DNA from: Nocardiopsis sp. JB363
GTDB lineage: Bacteria; Actinomycetota; Actinomycetes; Streptosporangiales; Streptosporangiaceae
DNA: 64,000 bases
Direction: 5' to 3'
Assembly: GCF_900143625.1 (NCBI RefSeq)
Contig: NZ_FRFF01000167.1
Span: 79,343-143,342, forward strand
Both the position numbers and the translations under genes were made by a program. The notes beneath the pieces are model-generated. The model was not told where the DNA came from. It was given only the letters and a program-made list of their open reading frames with translations, and did no database searches. This document shows, in pieces, positions 18,026 to 26,137 of the stretch; the stretch's first letter is position 1; each line of letters opens with the position of its first letter.

Positions 18026-19444
18026 ATGTCCAGCACAGATCAACTCAATGGGGAGAGCGTTCCATCACGGGCGGACGCTGGTTGGCGTCACCGATTCGCC
18101 CTGTTGTGGAGCAGCGTGGCCCTGTCCGGTCTCGGCACCATGACGTTCGGACTGGCCATCCCGCTGCTGGCACTGTTCCACACCGGCTCCCCCGTGCTGG
18201 CCGGATGGATCGCGGCCGCGGGGATGGTGCCCCGGACCCTGCTGCACATCCCGGTCGGGCTGGTGGTCGACCGGCACGACCCACGGAACGTCATGATCGC
18301 CGGCCTCGTCGGTCGCATCCTGTGCGTGGTGCTGTTCGTCGCCCCCGTCCTGCTACTGGACGCCCCCGTGGTGATCCTCGCCCTCGCCTCCGCCCTGCAC
18401 GGGGTATGCGGGACACTGCACTCCACCGCGGGGGCCGCCGCCGTCCCCCACCTGGTCCCCCGCGAGGAGCTCACCGGAGCCGCCGCCAAGAACGAGGCAC
18501 GCAACGACGCCACCCAAATGCTCGGTCGGCCCTTGGGCGGGGCGCTGTACGGGCTGGCACACGGGCTGCCCGCGCTGTTCGACGTCCTGGTGTGTCTGCT
18601 GTCCCTGTGGGCCACGCTGCTGCTGCCCTCCCTACGCCGCCGAGACACCCCGGCCCGAGGCCACCGAGCCTGCCGTCCCCGGCGCGGGATCGGCAGGCTC
18701 GCGCGCGAACTCGCCGGCGGGTTCCTCCTCCTGCGCGGTGACCGCTTCCTCTTGCTCTCACTGATGGTGTGCACCATCACCAACGCCCTGTTCCAGGTGG
18801 TGTGGCTGGTCATCATGTTGATGACCACGGGAGAGGGCATCTCACCGTTCGTCCTGGGTCTGGTGCTGGCCGCCACCGGAGCGGGCGGCCTGCTCGGCGC
18901 CGTCGCCGCGCCGTACCTGGTCCGTCGGCTGAACCCGGCCCGCATGGTGCGGTCGTGCACGTGGGCGTGGCTGCTGCTGACCGTGGTGCTGCTGAGCGCC
19001 GACCGGGCCGGGCCCGACTGGACGACGGTGGTCCTGCCGCTGGTCTGGGGCGGGATCGGGTTCGTCGGCGCGCACATGAACGTCACCGTGACCGCCTACC
19101 ACACCGCGTACGTCCCCTCTCGGATGTTGGGGCGGCTCACCGGCACCGTCCGGTTCCTCACCGGCGCGGCCCTGCCCCTGGGCCTTTTGATAGGGGGCTA
19201 CTCATTGGAACACCTGGGCGTGCGCACCACGCTGGTGCTGGTGGTGGCCGTCGCCGGGGCCGTCGCGCTGGCCGTCACACTGGTTCCTCCGGCACGTCGG
19301 GTACCAGGTCGTGCCCTCCCCGCCCGAACACCTCCGCGAGCTCTCGAAGCCCCTCCACCAGGTCACGGTGCACCGACTCCGCTCCCTCACCCGGATCCGG
19401 TCGCACCTGAACGTGGCCCAGGGTCCGGTCCACCGCCTCCCTGA
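18026..19444 (+). CDS. MFS transporter, drug/efflux type
   Basis: 472 residues with about 12 hydrophobic segments from residue 25 on. MFS features: GRILCVVLFVAPVLLL, a loop-2-3 motif A variant (GLVVDRHDPRNVM), and a central cytoplasmic loop rich in Arg and Pro between the two halves. The pattern of NEARNDATQMLGRPLGGALYGLAHGLPALFD is typical of the MFS 'enterobactin exporter/macrolide efflux' branch. The last ~45 codons after residue 425 are proline- and arginine-rich and overlap the 3' end of the convergent gene on the other strand by 170 bp; this tail is likely dispensable read-through. Confidence 0.85.
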   Translation: MSSTDQLNGESVPSRADAGWRHRFALLWSSVALSGLGTMTFGLAIPLLALFHTGSPVLAGWIAAAGMVPRTLLHIPVGLVVDRHDPRNVMIAGLVGRILCVVLFVAPVLLLDAPVVILALASALHGVCGTLHSTAGAAAVPHLVPREELTGAAAKNEARNDATQMLGRPLGGALYGLAHGLPALFDVLVCLLSLWATLLLPSLRRRDTPARGHRACRPRRGIGRLARELAGGFLLLRGDRFLLLSLMVCTITNALFQVVWLVIMLMTTGEGISPFVLGLVLAATGAGGLLGAVAAPYLVRRLNPARMVRSCTWAWLLLTVVLLSADRAGPDWTTVVLPLVWGGIGFVGAHMNVTVTAYHTAYVPSRMLGRLTGTVRFLTGAALPLGLLIGGYSLEHLGVRTTLVLVVAVAGAVALAVTLVPPARRVPGRALPARTPPRALEAPPPGHGAPTPLPHPDPVAPERGPGSGPPPP

Positions 19445-19844
19445 GCCTGTCGACCGCCTCCTGATCGCTCGTGGGCAGCAGGTCGCGCACGCGTTCGACG
19501 GCGATCACCGCCTCGTACATGTGGCCGCGGCACGTGCGCACCTCCTCGACCAGGTCGTTTCCTCCTTCTCCCGGAGGGCCGAGTCTGCGGAGCTCACCGA
19601 TCTGTCGCATGCTCTGGTCGAGCCGGTGCACCCCGTGGCGAACGTCCTCCAGTCGTTGCCGGACCTCCCGGACCCGGGAGCGTTCGCGTTCGTTCGCCCG
19701 TCGTTCCCGTTCCACCCTCAGAGTGTGCTCGGCGCGCCATCGTTCCACCGTCTCGGCCCGCCACGCGGCCAGGGCGGTGGCTCCCAGGGTGCTGGTCGCC
19801 GTCACCACACCGGTGATCAGCGCCACCAGAACAGTAGAGTCCAA
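19275..19844 (-). CDS. Membrane-anchored coiled-coil protein, partner of the STAND NTPase
   Basis: 189 residues from a TTG at 19844 with GGAGAGGG about 12 nt upstream. It starts with one transmembrane segment (VLVALITGVVTATSTLGATALAAW) followed by a long, strongly charged helix (VERWRAEHTLRVERERRANERERSRVREVRQRLEDV covers about residues 33-68) and a second helical half. The topology suggests a short outside N-terminus and a cytoplasmic coiled-coil body. It starts 3 bp after the STAND gene's stop, so the two are probably translated together. Its 3' end overlaps the MFS gene antisense. Function unknown. Confidence 0.75.
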   Translation of the reverse strand: MDSTVLVALITGVVTATSTLGATALAAWRAETVERWRAEHTLRVERERRANERERSRVREVRQRLEDVRHGVHRLDQSMRQIGELRRLGPPGEGGNDLVEEVRTCRGHMYEAVIAVERVRDLLPTSDQEAVDRLREAVDRTLGHVQVRPDPGEGAESVHRDLVEGLRELAEVFGRGGHDLVPDVPEEPV

Positions 19845-19847
19845 TCC

Positions 19848-21554
19848 TCACCCTCTCCATCGCTGTTGGAGGACGGGCCCCTCCTTGGCGACGGCGTCTC
19901 GGATCTCGTCGCGCGTGCGCCGCGCCTCGGAGACACCGCCCCCGCCCCGAAGAGCTCCCTCCAACTCGTCCAAGGCGGCCTCCGCCTGTCCCGCCAGCCA
20001 CAGCACCTGGCCGATGCCGGCGCGCAGGCTGGGGTCGCCGTGCACCCGACCGGTGATGGCGGAGACCAGGGCCAGAGCGCTCGCGCGTTCCCCGCACAAG
20101 AGTCTGCTACGCGCCTCGGCGACCAACAGACGCAGCACCGCCACACCCTCACCGACGGACTCCCGGGTACGGGCCGCCGCCGTGTAGTACTCGGCCGCGG
20201 CCCGGTGCTCGCCCCGTTCGAAGGCCAGGTCCGCCAGCAGCGTGGTGAACAGGGCGTGCGTTCCGGGAGCGGGTGAGGACAGGGACCGCAGCGTCTGCGC
20301 TGCGTGTTCGGCGGCCAGGCCGGACTCCCCTCGGGTCCGCGCCCCCAGGGCCACACCCAACCGGTCCCGGTCGCCCCAGGCGCGCAGCCCGTGGGCGTAG
20401 GGCGACAGGGCCAGACCCATGAGGGGGCGGGCGAGCCGAGGATGGCGCAGGACCCAGGTGGTGCCCTCGGTGTGGGTGGTGACCAGCCGCCGGTCCTCCA
20501 GAGCGTGGACGATCCCAGGGGTCAAGGAGCCGTCGGGATCGTCGTGGGAGGGACCGGTCGGCCCGCGATCATCGGAGACCACGAGTCTGCGCAGCCAGGC
20601 CTGCGGGACGTCGGGCGGGACCAGGTGTTCGGCGGCCACCTCTTCTAAAAGCCCGGCCAGGCGTTCGGTGAGGGCGCGGTCGATCTCGGTGTCGTCGTCG
20701 GGCATCAGGGCCGTGTGGTCTTCGGTCGCCTCTTCCCACAGGGTGAGCCCCAGCAACTGCACCAGCGCCGGTTCGACCCCGTTCGTGCGGTGGTCGGGGC
20801 GACCGTCGGGGGCGCGGACGGTGCGCGCCTCCTCCACCAGACGTCCGGGTTCGACGGCACCGATCCGGGACCCCACCGTGGCCAGGCAGCCCGCCACCAC
20901 GGACCGGGCGGTGTTCGGGGTGAACGGTCTCAGCGCCACCTCCGCGTGTTCGACCTCGCGTTTGTCCACGAGTCGGCGCAGTTCGTCGAGGTGGCCGTTG
21001 CGCACGGTCACCAACAGGCGCAAGTCCTCACGGGTCTCCAGGGCACCGAAGAGTTCCTCCAGGAAGTCCTTGCGCCACTGCTCGGGCGCGGGCGAACGGC
21101 GCAGGAGGAGTTCGGTCTGGTCCAGGACGGCGAACACGGGGCGGGAACGGCCGTAGCGATCGGTTCCGGTTCGGGTGCGCAGGAAGTCGATGAGCGAGGT
21201 GCCCGGTCCGTGGGTGGGGAACTCCTCGGGGCTCCACACCGCCAGTAGGGCCCGGGTGTAGGGGTTGTGGGCAGGCAGTACCGCCGTGGGAAAGCCCGGG
21301 TCGAAGCACAGGTCTCCGGTGGGCAGCACCGTGTGCCCCTGATCGGCCAGGACGGGGGCCGCACCGGCACGCACCAGAGAGGTCTTGCCGACACCGCTGT
21401 CTCCGTGCAGCACCGTGAGGCGGTGCCCGGTCCAGGCTCGCACCACCGCCTCGGTCTCCTCGTCACGGCCGAGGAAGAGCGGGCGGTCCCGGGTGAGATA
21501 GGGGCGCAGCCCGATGAAAGGACCGTGTGCGCGCCCGAGGACGGCTCGTGTCAT
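19848..21554 (-). CDS. STAND-type P-loop NTPase with C-terminal helical repeats
   Basis: 568 residues from the ATG at 21554 (GGAG 6 nt upstream). The start GPFIGLRPYLTRDRPLFLGRDEETE is the typical lead-in of novel STAND NTPases in actinobacteria, followed by Walker A HGDSGVGKTSL (residues 50-60) and Walker B VFAVLDQTELLL. A winged-helix-like region (LVVSDDRGPTG ... GIVHALEDRRLVTTH) and TPR-like helices (ALFTTLLADLAFERGEHRAAAEYYTAAARTRE) follow. STAND proteins act as ATP-driven switches in signalling and anti-phage defence. No effector domain is visible in this protein; the downstream coiled-coil membrane protein may be its output partner (inference). Confidence 0.85.
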   Translation of the reverse strand: MTRAVLGRAHGPFIGLRPYLTRDRPLFLGRDEETEAVVRAWTGHRLTVLHGDSGVGKTSLVRAGAAPVLADQGHTVLPTGDLCFDPGFPTAVLPAHNPYTRALLAVWSPEEFPTHGPGTSLIDFLRTRTGTDRYGRSRPVFAVLDQTELLLRRSPAPEQWRKDFLEELFGALETREDLRLLVTVRNGHLDELRRLVDKREVEHAEVALRPFTPNTARSVVAGCLATVGSRIGAVEPGRLVEEARTVRAPDGRPDHRTNGVEPALVQLLGLTLWEEATEDHTALMPDDDTEIDRALTERLAGLLEEVAAEHLVPPDVPQAWLRRLVVSDDRGPTGPSHDDPDGSLTPGIVHALEDRRLVTTHTEGTTWVLRHPRLARPLMGLALSPYAHGLRAWGDRDRLGVALGARTRGESGLAAEHAAQTLRSLSSPAPGTHALFTTLLADLAFERGEHRAAAEYYTAAARTRESVGEGVAVLRLLVAEARSRLLCGERASALALVSAITGRVHGDPSLRAGIGQVLWLAGQAEAALDELEGALRGGGGVSEARRTRDEIRDAVAKEGPVLQQRWRG

Positions 21555-21761
21555 GGAACGGCTCCCGGCCGGCGAGAACAAGGACGGTTCTGGCGCGAAA
21601 CAGCGCTGTCCATAGTGCCACGAACCAGGCGCTCTTTCGAGCCCCGGAGACATTCATGTGGCCTTTTGGCTGCATCCGACCATGGAACGTGTCCGCGCTT
21701 CCCTAGAGAACTTGCCCATACGAGCGCGACATAATCATGGATGTCGATCGGGTGACGTCAG

Positions 21762-21786
21762 CGGGCACGGAAAGTGTCCGTGCCCG
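21762..21786 (-). terminator. Terminator hairpin after the RiPP precursor gene
   Basis: Perfect 10-bp stem CGGGCACGGA / TCCGTGCCCG with a 5-nt loop, 20 bp past the precursor stop codon on the minus strand. It separates the precursor from the STAND NTPase gene further downstream. Confidence 0.6.
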
Positions 21787-21805
21787 TGATCGGAATCCCG
21801 TTTTC

Positions 21806-21979
21806 TCATTCGGGGTCGTTGACGAACCCGGCGACCACCTCCGCGCCGGCGTCTCTCGGGTCGAGCACCGAGCGCAGGGCCTCGGCGATCACCGAACCCC
21901 CGATCCCGTCGAGGTCGCGCAGGGACAACCCGCCGACGTCGACCAGGGCGGTGCCGCCGCCGAACTCGTGTTCCGCCAT
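21806..21979 (-). CDS. FxSxx-COOH-type cyclophane RiPP precursor peptide (variant core F-V-N)
   Basis: 57 residues, ATG at 21979 with GGAGGGAAGG just upstream. The leader carries the conserved FxSxx-COOH family segment, here TALVDVGGLSLRDLDGIG, then an amphipathic helix IAEALRSVLDPRDA, and a C-terminus VVAGFVNDPE. Family precursors end in Phe-x-Ser-x-x; this one has Phe-Val-Asn followed by three residues, so the likely cross-linked motif is F52-V53-N54. The FxsB radical SAM enzyme encoded at 26138 is expected to join the Phe ring to the side chain of the third residue, making a strained three-residue cyclophane. No Cys or Ser/Thr-rich core is present. The gene is divergent from the TPR gene and is followed by a terminator. 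The family assignment rests on the leader match plus four genes of context. Confidence 0.85.
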   Translation of the reverse strand: MAEHEFGGGTALVDVGGLSLRDLDGIGGSVIAEALRSVLDPRDAGAEVVAGFVNDPE

Positions 21980-22016
21980 GTCCTTCCCTCCGTGTCGCCG
22001 TCTTTCGACAGCCCAC

Positions 22017-22048
22017 CGTGAAAGGACGGTGGGTACCGCCCTTTCACG
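22017..22048. promoter_or_regulatory. Inverted repeat in the divergent promoter region / 5' leader of the precursor gene
   Basis: Arms CGTGAAAGGACGG and CCGCCCTTTCACG (13 bp, one G-T pair) around a 6-nt loop, 38 bp upstream of the precursor start codon. On precursor mRNA it would form a 13-bp hairpin in the leader; as DNA it could be an operator. Which of the two, if either, is unknown. Confidence 0.55.
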
Positions 22049-22237
22049 TGATCATTCGAACCGGTTGCCGTAGGGAGTTCCTACCACACACCTGTCGCTG
22101 ACTAACATCATCGCCTACTCTGAGTTTTCACACACGATTCCCGAGCGACTTTCATCGACACAACACAACACCAGGGCTTTTCACGGAGTGAGAAATGAGA
22201 AGCCTGGTGAGGCCTATGTGAAAACGGAGGATACCGA

Positions 22238-24793
22238 GTGACCACTTCCCAGGGGAGCTTTCCCGGCCAGGGCAGGAGCCGATTCCCGGAGGTGTGGGGC
22301 AGGGTTCCACCGCGCCACAAGAACTTCACCGGACGTACCGAGCAGCTCAACGAACTACGCGCGGGCCTGCTCAACCAGATGACCGCGGTCGTACCCACCC
22401 CCGAACCGGTGGTACCCCGGACCCTTCACGGGTACGGCGGCGTTGGCAAGACCCTCATGGCGGTGGAGTACGCGCACCGGTTTCGGGACGAGTACGACCT
22501 GGTGTGGTGGGTGATGGCCGACCAGCCCGGGCTGGTCCGTTCCGCCCTGGCCCACCTGGCGCCGCACCTGGAGCTGCCGGGACCCGCCGTCACCGGTGTG
22601 GAGGAGGCCGCCAACGGGGTCCTGGCGGCGCTGCGCAAGGGCGAGCCCTACTCCCGGTGGCTGATCGTCTTCGACAACGCCGACGAGCCCGAGGAACTCA
22701 ACGACGTCATCCCCCAGGGTCCCGGACACGTCCTCATCACCACCCGCAACCACCGGTGGGGAGGGGTGGCCGAGACCGTGCCGGTGAACGTCTTCGCCGA
22801 CCACGAGAGCGTGGAGTTCCTCAAGAAGCGCATCCCCCGGGGCATCAGCGGAGGGGAGGCCACCGAATTGGCCGAGGCCTTGGGCCACCTGCCTCTGGCC
22901 TTGGAACAGGCGGGCGCGTTGCAGTCCGAGACCGGCATGTCGGTCAGAGAGTACCTGGGGCTGTTGTCGGAACGGACCGGGCCCCTGCTCCGCGAGGGCA
23001 AGCCGCCCGAGTACCCCCAGCCCATGACCGCCGCCTGGCAGTTGTCGGTGGCCAAGCTGCAGGAGAACCTGCCCGAGGCGATGGAGCTCCTGCGCTGCTG
23101 CGCCTTCTTCGGGCCCGAACCGATCCCCCGCGACCTGTTCTTCCCCGTGGAGGACGGTACGGTGCGCCCGGAGATGGCGCAGCTGATGTCCGACCCGATC
23201 CGGCTCAGCAAGGCCATCGGCCAGTTGGGGCGGTACGCGCTGGTCCGTCTGGACAACTCCAATCGCACCGTCCAGGTGCACCGGTTGATCCAAGCGCTGG
23301 TCCGCGAGGAGCTGGATCCACAGACCCAGGAGGAGATCCGTGTCGAAGTGTGGTCGCTGATCAGCGCCGCGGCCCCCAGGAACTTCACCGACCCTTCTTC
23401 CCAGGCCCGCTACTTGGAATTGCTGTCCCACATGCGCCCGGCACGGGTCGCCGAGTCCGCCATCCCCGAGGTGCGGGAGTTCGGGCTGAACATGCTCGAC
23501 TTCCTGTACACGTCGGGTAACTACGAGACGGCGAGCGACCACGCGCGAAGGTTCATCGAGAAGTGGACCGCCGACTCGGGCAACGAGGACCCGCACGTGC
23601 TGCGGGCCCAGGCCAAGTACGCCAACCGGCTGCGCGACCTCGGCCGGTTCACCGACGCCCAGGACATCAACCGGGCGATCCTGCCGTCGCTGACGCGGGT
23701 CCTGGGCGCGACCCACTCCGACACCCTGTCGGTGCTCTCCGGTCGCGGCGCCGACTACCGGGCCCGCGGGGATTTCTGGAAGGCCCGTGAACACGACGAG
23801 GAGGTGCTGCGTCAATACGAGGAGGCGTTCGGGCCCAACGACCCCGCCACCCTGCGCGCCCTGAACAACCTCGCCCTGGATCACGCGCTGACCAGTGACT
23901 TCACCGGTTCCCAGGCCAAGCACGAACGTTCCTACATGTTGTTCAAGCGGGTCGGGCCGGCGGGCGGCTCACCCGTTCTGCTCGCGTACTGGAACGCGCT
24001 GGCGCAGGCGGTGCGCCTGTCCGGGGACTACACCGAGGCCTGCGACCTGGGTGAGGACGCCCTGGCCTATGGTCGTGACCAGTTGGGGGTGGAGGATCCT
24101 CGTACCCTGCGCACCCAGGTGGACCTGGCCATCGCCCGCCGCCTGTCCGGTGAGCTGGAGGAGGCCCTCGAACTGGGCCAGGACGCACACTCCCGTTACC
24201 TGCGTCTGCACGGCATCCACCACCCCAGCACCCTGGCCGCGGCGATGTGCCTGGCCAACCTGTGGCGGATGACCGGGGAGCTGGACGGCGCGCTGGAACT
24301 GGCGGAGGACACCGACCTGCGCTACGCCCAGGCGTACGGCCACGACCACCCCTACAAGCACGGCTGCACCAGCAACGTGGCGCTGCTGTACCGGCTGTTG
24401 GGCGACCCGGAGCGGGCCAGGTCGATGAACGAGAGCGCGCTGATCGCCTTGGAGGCCCGTCTGGGCCGCGACCACCACTACACGCTGGCCGCCGCCACCA
24501 ACCTGGCCGGCGACCTGGCGGGACTGGGCGAGACCGACAACGCGGTCCGCCTGGGACAGGGGACACTGCGCCGCTACCGCCGACTGGTGGGCGAGGAACA
24601 CCCCAGCAGCCTGGCCTGTGCCTCCAACCTGGTGTTGGACCTGCGGGCCGAGAAGAAGTCGACGGAGGCCAAGGAACTGGCCGACCACACCTATGACTCC
24701 TACGTGCGCGGCTTGGGCCGCGAACACATCTTCACCAGCGCATGCGAGGAGAACCGCCGGTTGGTCGCCGACTTCGACCCACCCCTGCTGTGA
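22238..24793 (+). CDS. FxSxx-COOH system TPR protein with NB-ARC-like NTPase
   Basis: 851 residues from a GTG with GGAGG 8 nt upstream. The start WGRVPPRHKNFTGRTEQLNEL is the usual opening of the TPR protein that accompanies FxSxx precursors. An NTPase domain follows: P-loop HGYGGVGKT (residues 64-72), Walker B WLIVFDNADEPEELN, HVLITTRNHRWGG and the GHLPLALEQAG motif (GLPL-type) of STAND/NB-ARC proteins. From about residue 390 to the end are tetratricopeptide repeats (for example HPSTLAAAMCLANLWRMTGE). It likely senses or scaffolds through the repeats and switches by ATP. It is divergent from the precursor gene and convergent with the HExxH gene. Confidence 0.9.
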   Translation: MTTSQGSFPGQGRSRFPEVWGRVPPRHKNFTGRTEQLNELRAGLLNQMTAVVPTPEPVVPRTLHGYGGVGKTLMAVEYAHRFRDEYDLVWWVMADQPGLVRSALAHLAPHLELPGPAVTGVEEAANGVLAALRKGEPYSRWLIVFDNADEPEELNDVIPQGPGHVLITTRNHRWGGVAETVPVNVFADHESVEFLKKRIPRGISGGEATELAEALGHLPLALEQAGALQSETGMSVREYLGLLSERTGPLLREGKPPEYPQPMTAAWQLSVAKLQENLPEAMELLRCCAFFGPEPIPRDLFFPVEDGTVRPEMAQLMSDPIRLSKAIGQLGRYALVRLDNSNRTVQVHRLIQALVREELDPQTQEEIRVEVWSLISAAAPRNFTDPSSQARYLELLSHMRPARVAESAIPEVREFGLNMLDFLYTSGNYETASDHARRFIEKWTADSGNEDPHVLRAQAKYANRLRDLGRFTDAQDINRAILPSLTRVLGATHSDTLSVLSGRGADYRARGDFWKAREHDEEVLRQYEEAFGPNDPATLRALNNLALDHALTSDFTGSQAKHERSYMLFKRVGPAGGSPVLLAYWNALAQAVRLSGDYTEACDLGEDALAYGRDQLGVEDPRTLRTQVDLAIARRLSGELEEALELGQDAHSRYLRLHGIHHPSTLAAAMCLANLWRMTGELDGALELAEDTDLRYAQAYGHDHPYKHGCTSNVALLYRLLGDPERARSMNESALIALEARLGRDHHYTLAAATNLAGDLAGLGETDNAVRLGQGTLRRYRRLVGEEHPSSLACASNLVLDLRAEKKSTEAKELADHTYDSYVRGLGREHIFTSACEENRRLVADFDPPLL

Positions 24794-24809
24794 GGCTCCC
24801 GCACACCGG

Positions 24810-24839
24810 CGGGATCTCGGGCTTCAGCCCGGGATCCCG
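24810..24839. terminator. Bidirectional terminator between TPR and HExxH genes
   Basis: CGGGATCTCGGGC / GCCCGGGATCCCG, a 13-bp stem with one G-T pair and a 4-nt TTCA loop. It includes the last codons of the HExxH gene on the other strand and starts 17 bp after the TPR gene stop. Confidence 0.75.
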
Positions 24840-26137
24840 TTGTGGGCGCGCCACTGTCGCAGGTGTCGACGGGCCGTGTCCCGCGCGGCCCGTTCGGCCC
24901 GGTCCGGGACCGGCTCCTCCAGCCACTCCCGCAGGGTGTAGTCGGTCAGGGCGAGGAATCGTTTGCCCTCGGTGGTGAGCCGCCCCGAGTCGGCCAGGGC
25001 GCGGGCCGCGTCGACCGTGGAGCGGCGCCAGTGCGCGAAGTCCACGTGAGCGCGGCGCGCCTCCTCCCCCTCGGTGACGTGCCGGTGCCTGCGCCAGAAT
25101 CCGGCCACTCCCAAGTGGGCGTACACACCCTGTAGCAGCCCGGCGGCGGGGCGGGGGTCGGGCCGCCAAGGCGCGTAGTAGCGGCTCCCGTCCTCGGGCA
25201 GGGTGAGTTCGACCAGGTCGAGCAGGGCGGTGAGCTTGGCGTGCTGCACCTCGTGCGCGAAGGTGAGCGCGAACGGCACCGGGCCGGTGGGACGGGACAG
25301 CCCCAGGTTGCCGAAGGCGTGCCGGGCCGTGGCGCTGGTGTGGACCCTCCCACCCGGCGCGGTGATGGGGGTGAGCGTGGTGACGGTGGCCGCCGTCTCC
25401 TCGGCGATGGTCCAGTGGTGGTCCACCAGCGACTCCCAGGCCTCTTGCAGGGTGCGGCGCCACCAGTGCAGTTCCTCCGCGTCCAGACGGCGGGCCACCA
25501 GGTCGGTGCCGGGCATACGGTCCGGGTCCTGATCGTCCAGGAACAGTTCGAGTCGCCGGCCTCGGTGTTCGGCGGCGAGCCGCCGCAGGGCGTGCCATCC
25601 GGGTGCGTCCTCGTGCGGGTCCTCGGGGACCTCCACTTCGGGCCGACCCGCCACTCCGATGGTGGCCCGACCGCCGACGATCTCCACCAGCGCGGACGGC
25701 GCCTCACCGACCAGGGCCCGTCCCAGGGAGGGCAGCGGAGCGGTCGGACCGTCCAAGGGGACTTCGACGCGGGCCTCCACTCCGGCGCGCAGGGCCGCCA
25801 CCGCGGCGAGCGCGGACAGCGCGCCGACGCGGGCGGGTTCGGGCCGGTGACCGGCCAGGGCCAAGGCGGTACGACGCGCCCACACCCCGACCGTGGGGGT
25901 GCGCAGTACCCGCGCGACCGGATCGGGCGCGTGTTGTTGGGCGCGGGTCAGTAGCTCGTAGGCGTCTCGGACGCGCTCGGCCTCGGGGTGTCCCGTCTCG
26001 TGGGCGACGTCCACGACGCGGCGCAGCAGGAGCAGGTGTTTGCCGTACTGCGCGGAGCGCAGGTGGGCGGTGGCGGCCTGCCCACCCGCTCCTCGGGCCA
26101 GGTCGTCGAACAGCGGGTCGGGAACCGGTCCCGGCAT
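24824..26137 (-). CDS. HExxH-motif peptide-modification protein of the FxSxx system
   Basis: 437 residues. The central TFAHEVQHAKLTALLDLVEL holds the HExxH motif (HEVQH, residues 295-299), the zinc-binding signature that names this RiPP-associated family. The N-terminal half is helical (LFDDLARGAGGQAATAHLRSAQ is a typical opening) and a long helical C-terminal region follows (YYAPWRPDPRPAAGLLQGVYAHLGVAGFWRR, about residues 320-350). In family knowledge it sits next to FxsB radical SAM genes, but its reaction (protease, hydroxylase or other) is not established. The ATG abuts the maturase TAG with no gap, so the two are translationally coupled. Confidence 0.88.
   Translation of the reverse strand: MPGPVPDPLFDDLARGAGGQAATAHLRSAQYGKHLLLLRRVVDVAHETGHPEAERVRDAYELLTRAQQHAPDPVARVLRTPTVGVWARRTALALAGHRPEPARVGALSALAAVAALRAGVEARVEVPLDGPTAPLPSLGRALVGEAPSALVEIVGGRATIGVAGRPEVEVPEDPHEDAPGWHALRRLAAEHRGRRLELFLDDQDPDRMPGTDLVARRLDAEELHWWRRTLQEAWESLVDHHWTIAEETAATVTTLTPITAPGGRVHTSATARHAFGNLGLSRPTGPVPFALTFAHEVQHAKLTALLDLVELTLPEDGSRYYAPWRPDPRPAAGLLQGVYAHLGVAGFWRRHRHVTEGEEARRAHVDFAHWRRSTVDAARALADSGRLTTEGKRFLALTDYTLREWLEEPVPDRAERAARDTARRHLRQWRAHNGIPG

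Noticed and set aside
19848..21554. STAND gene as part of the FxSxx RiPP system proper
   Set aside because: A terminator hairpin separates it from the precursor gene and known FxSxx sets do not require it; only a neighbourhood hypothesis is kept.
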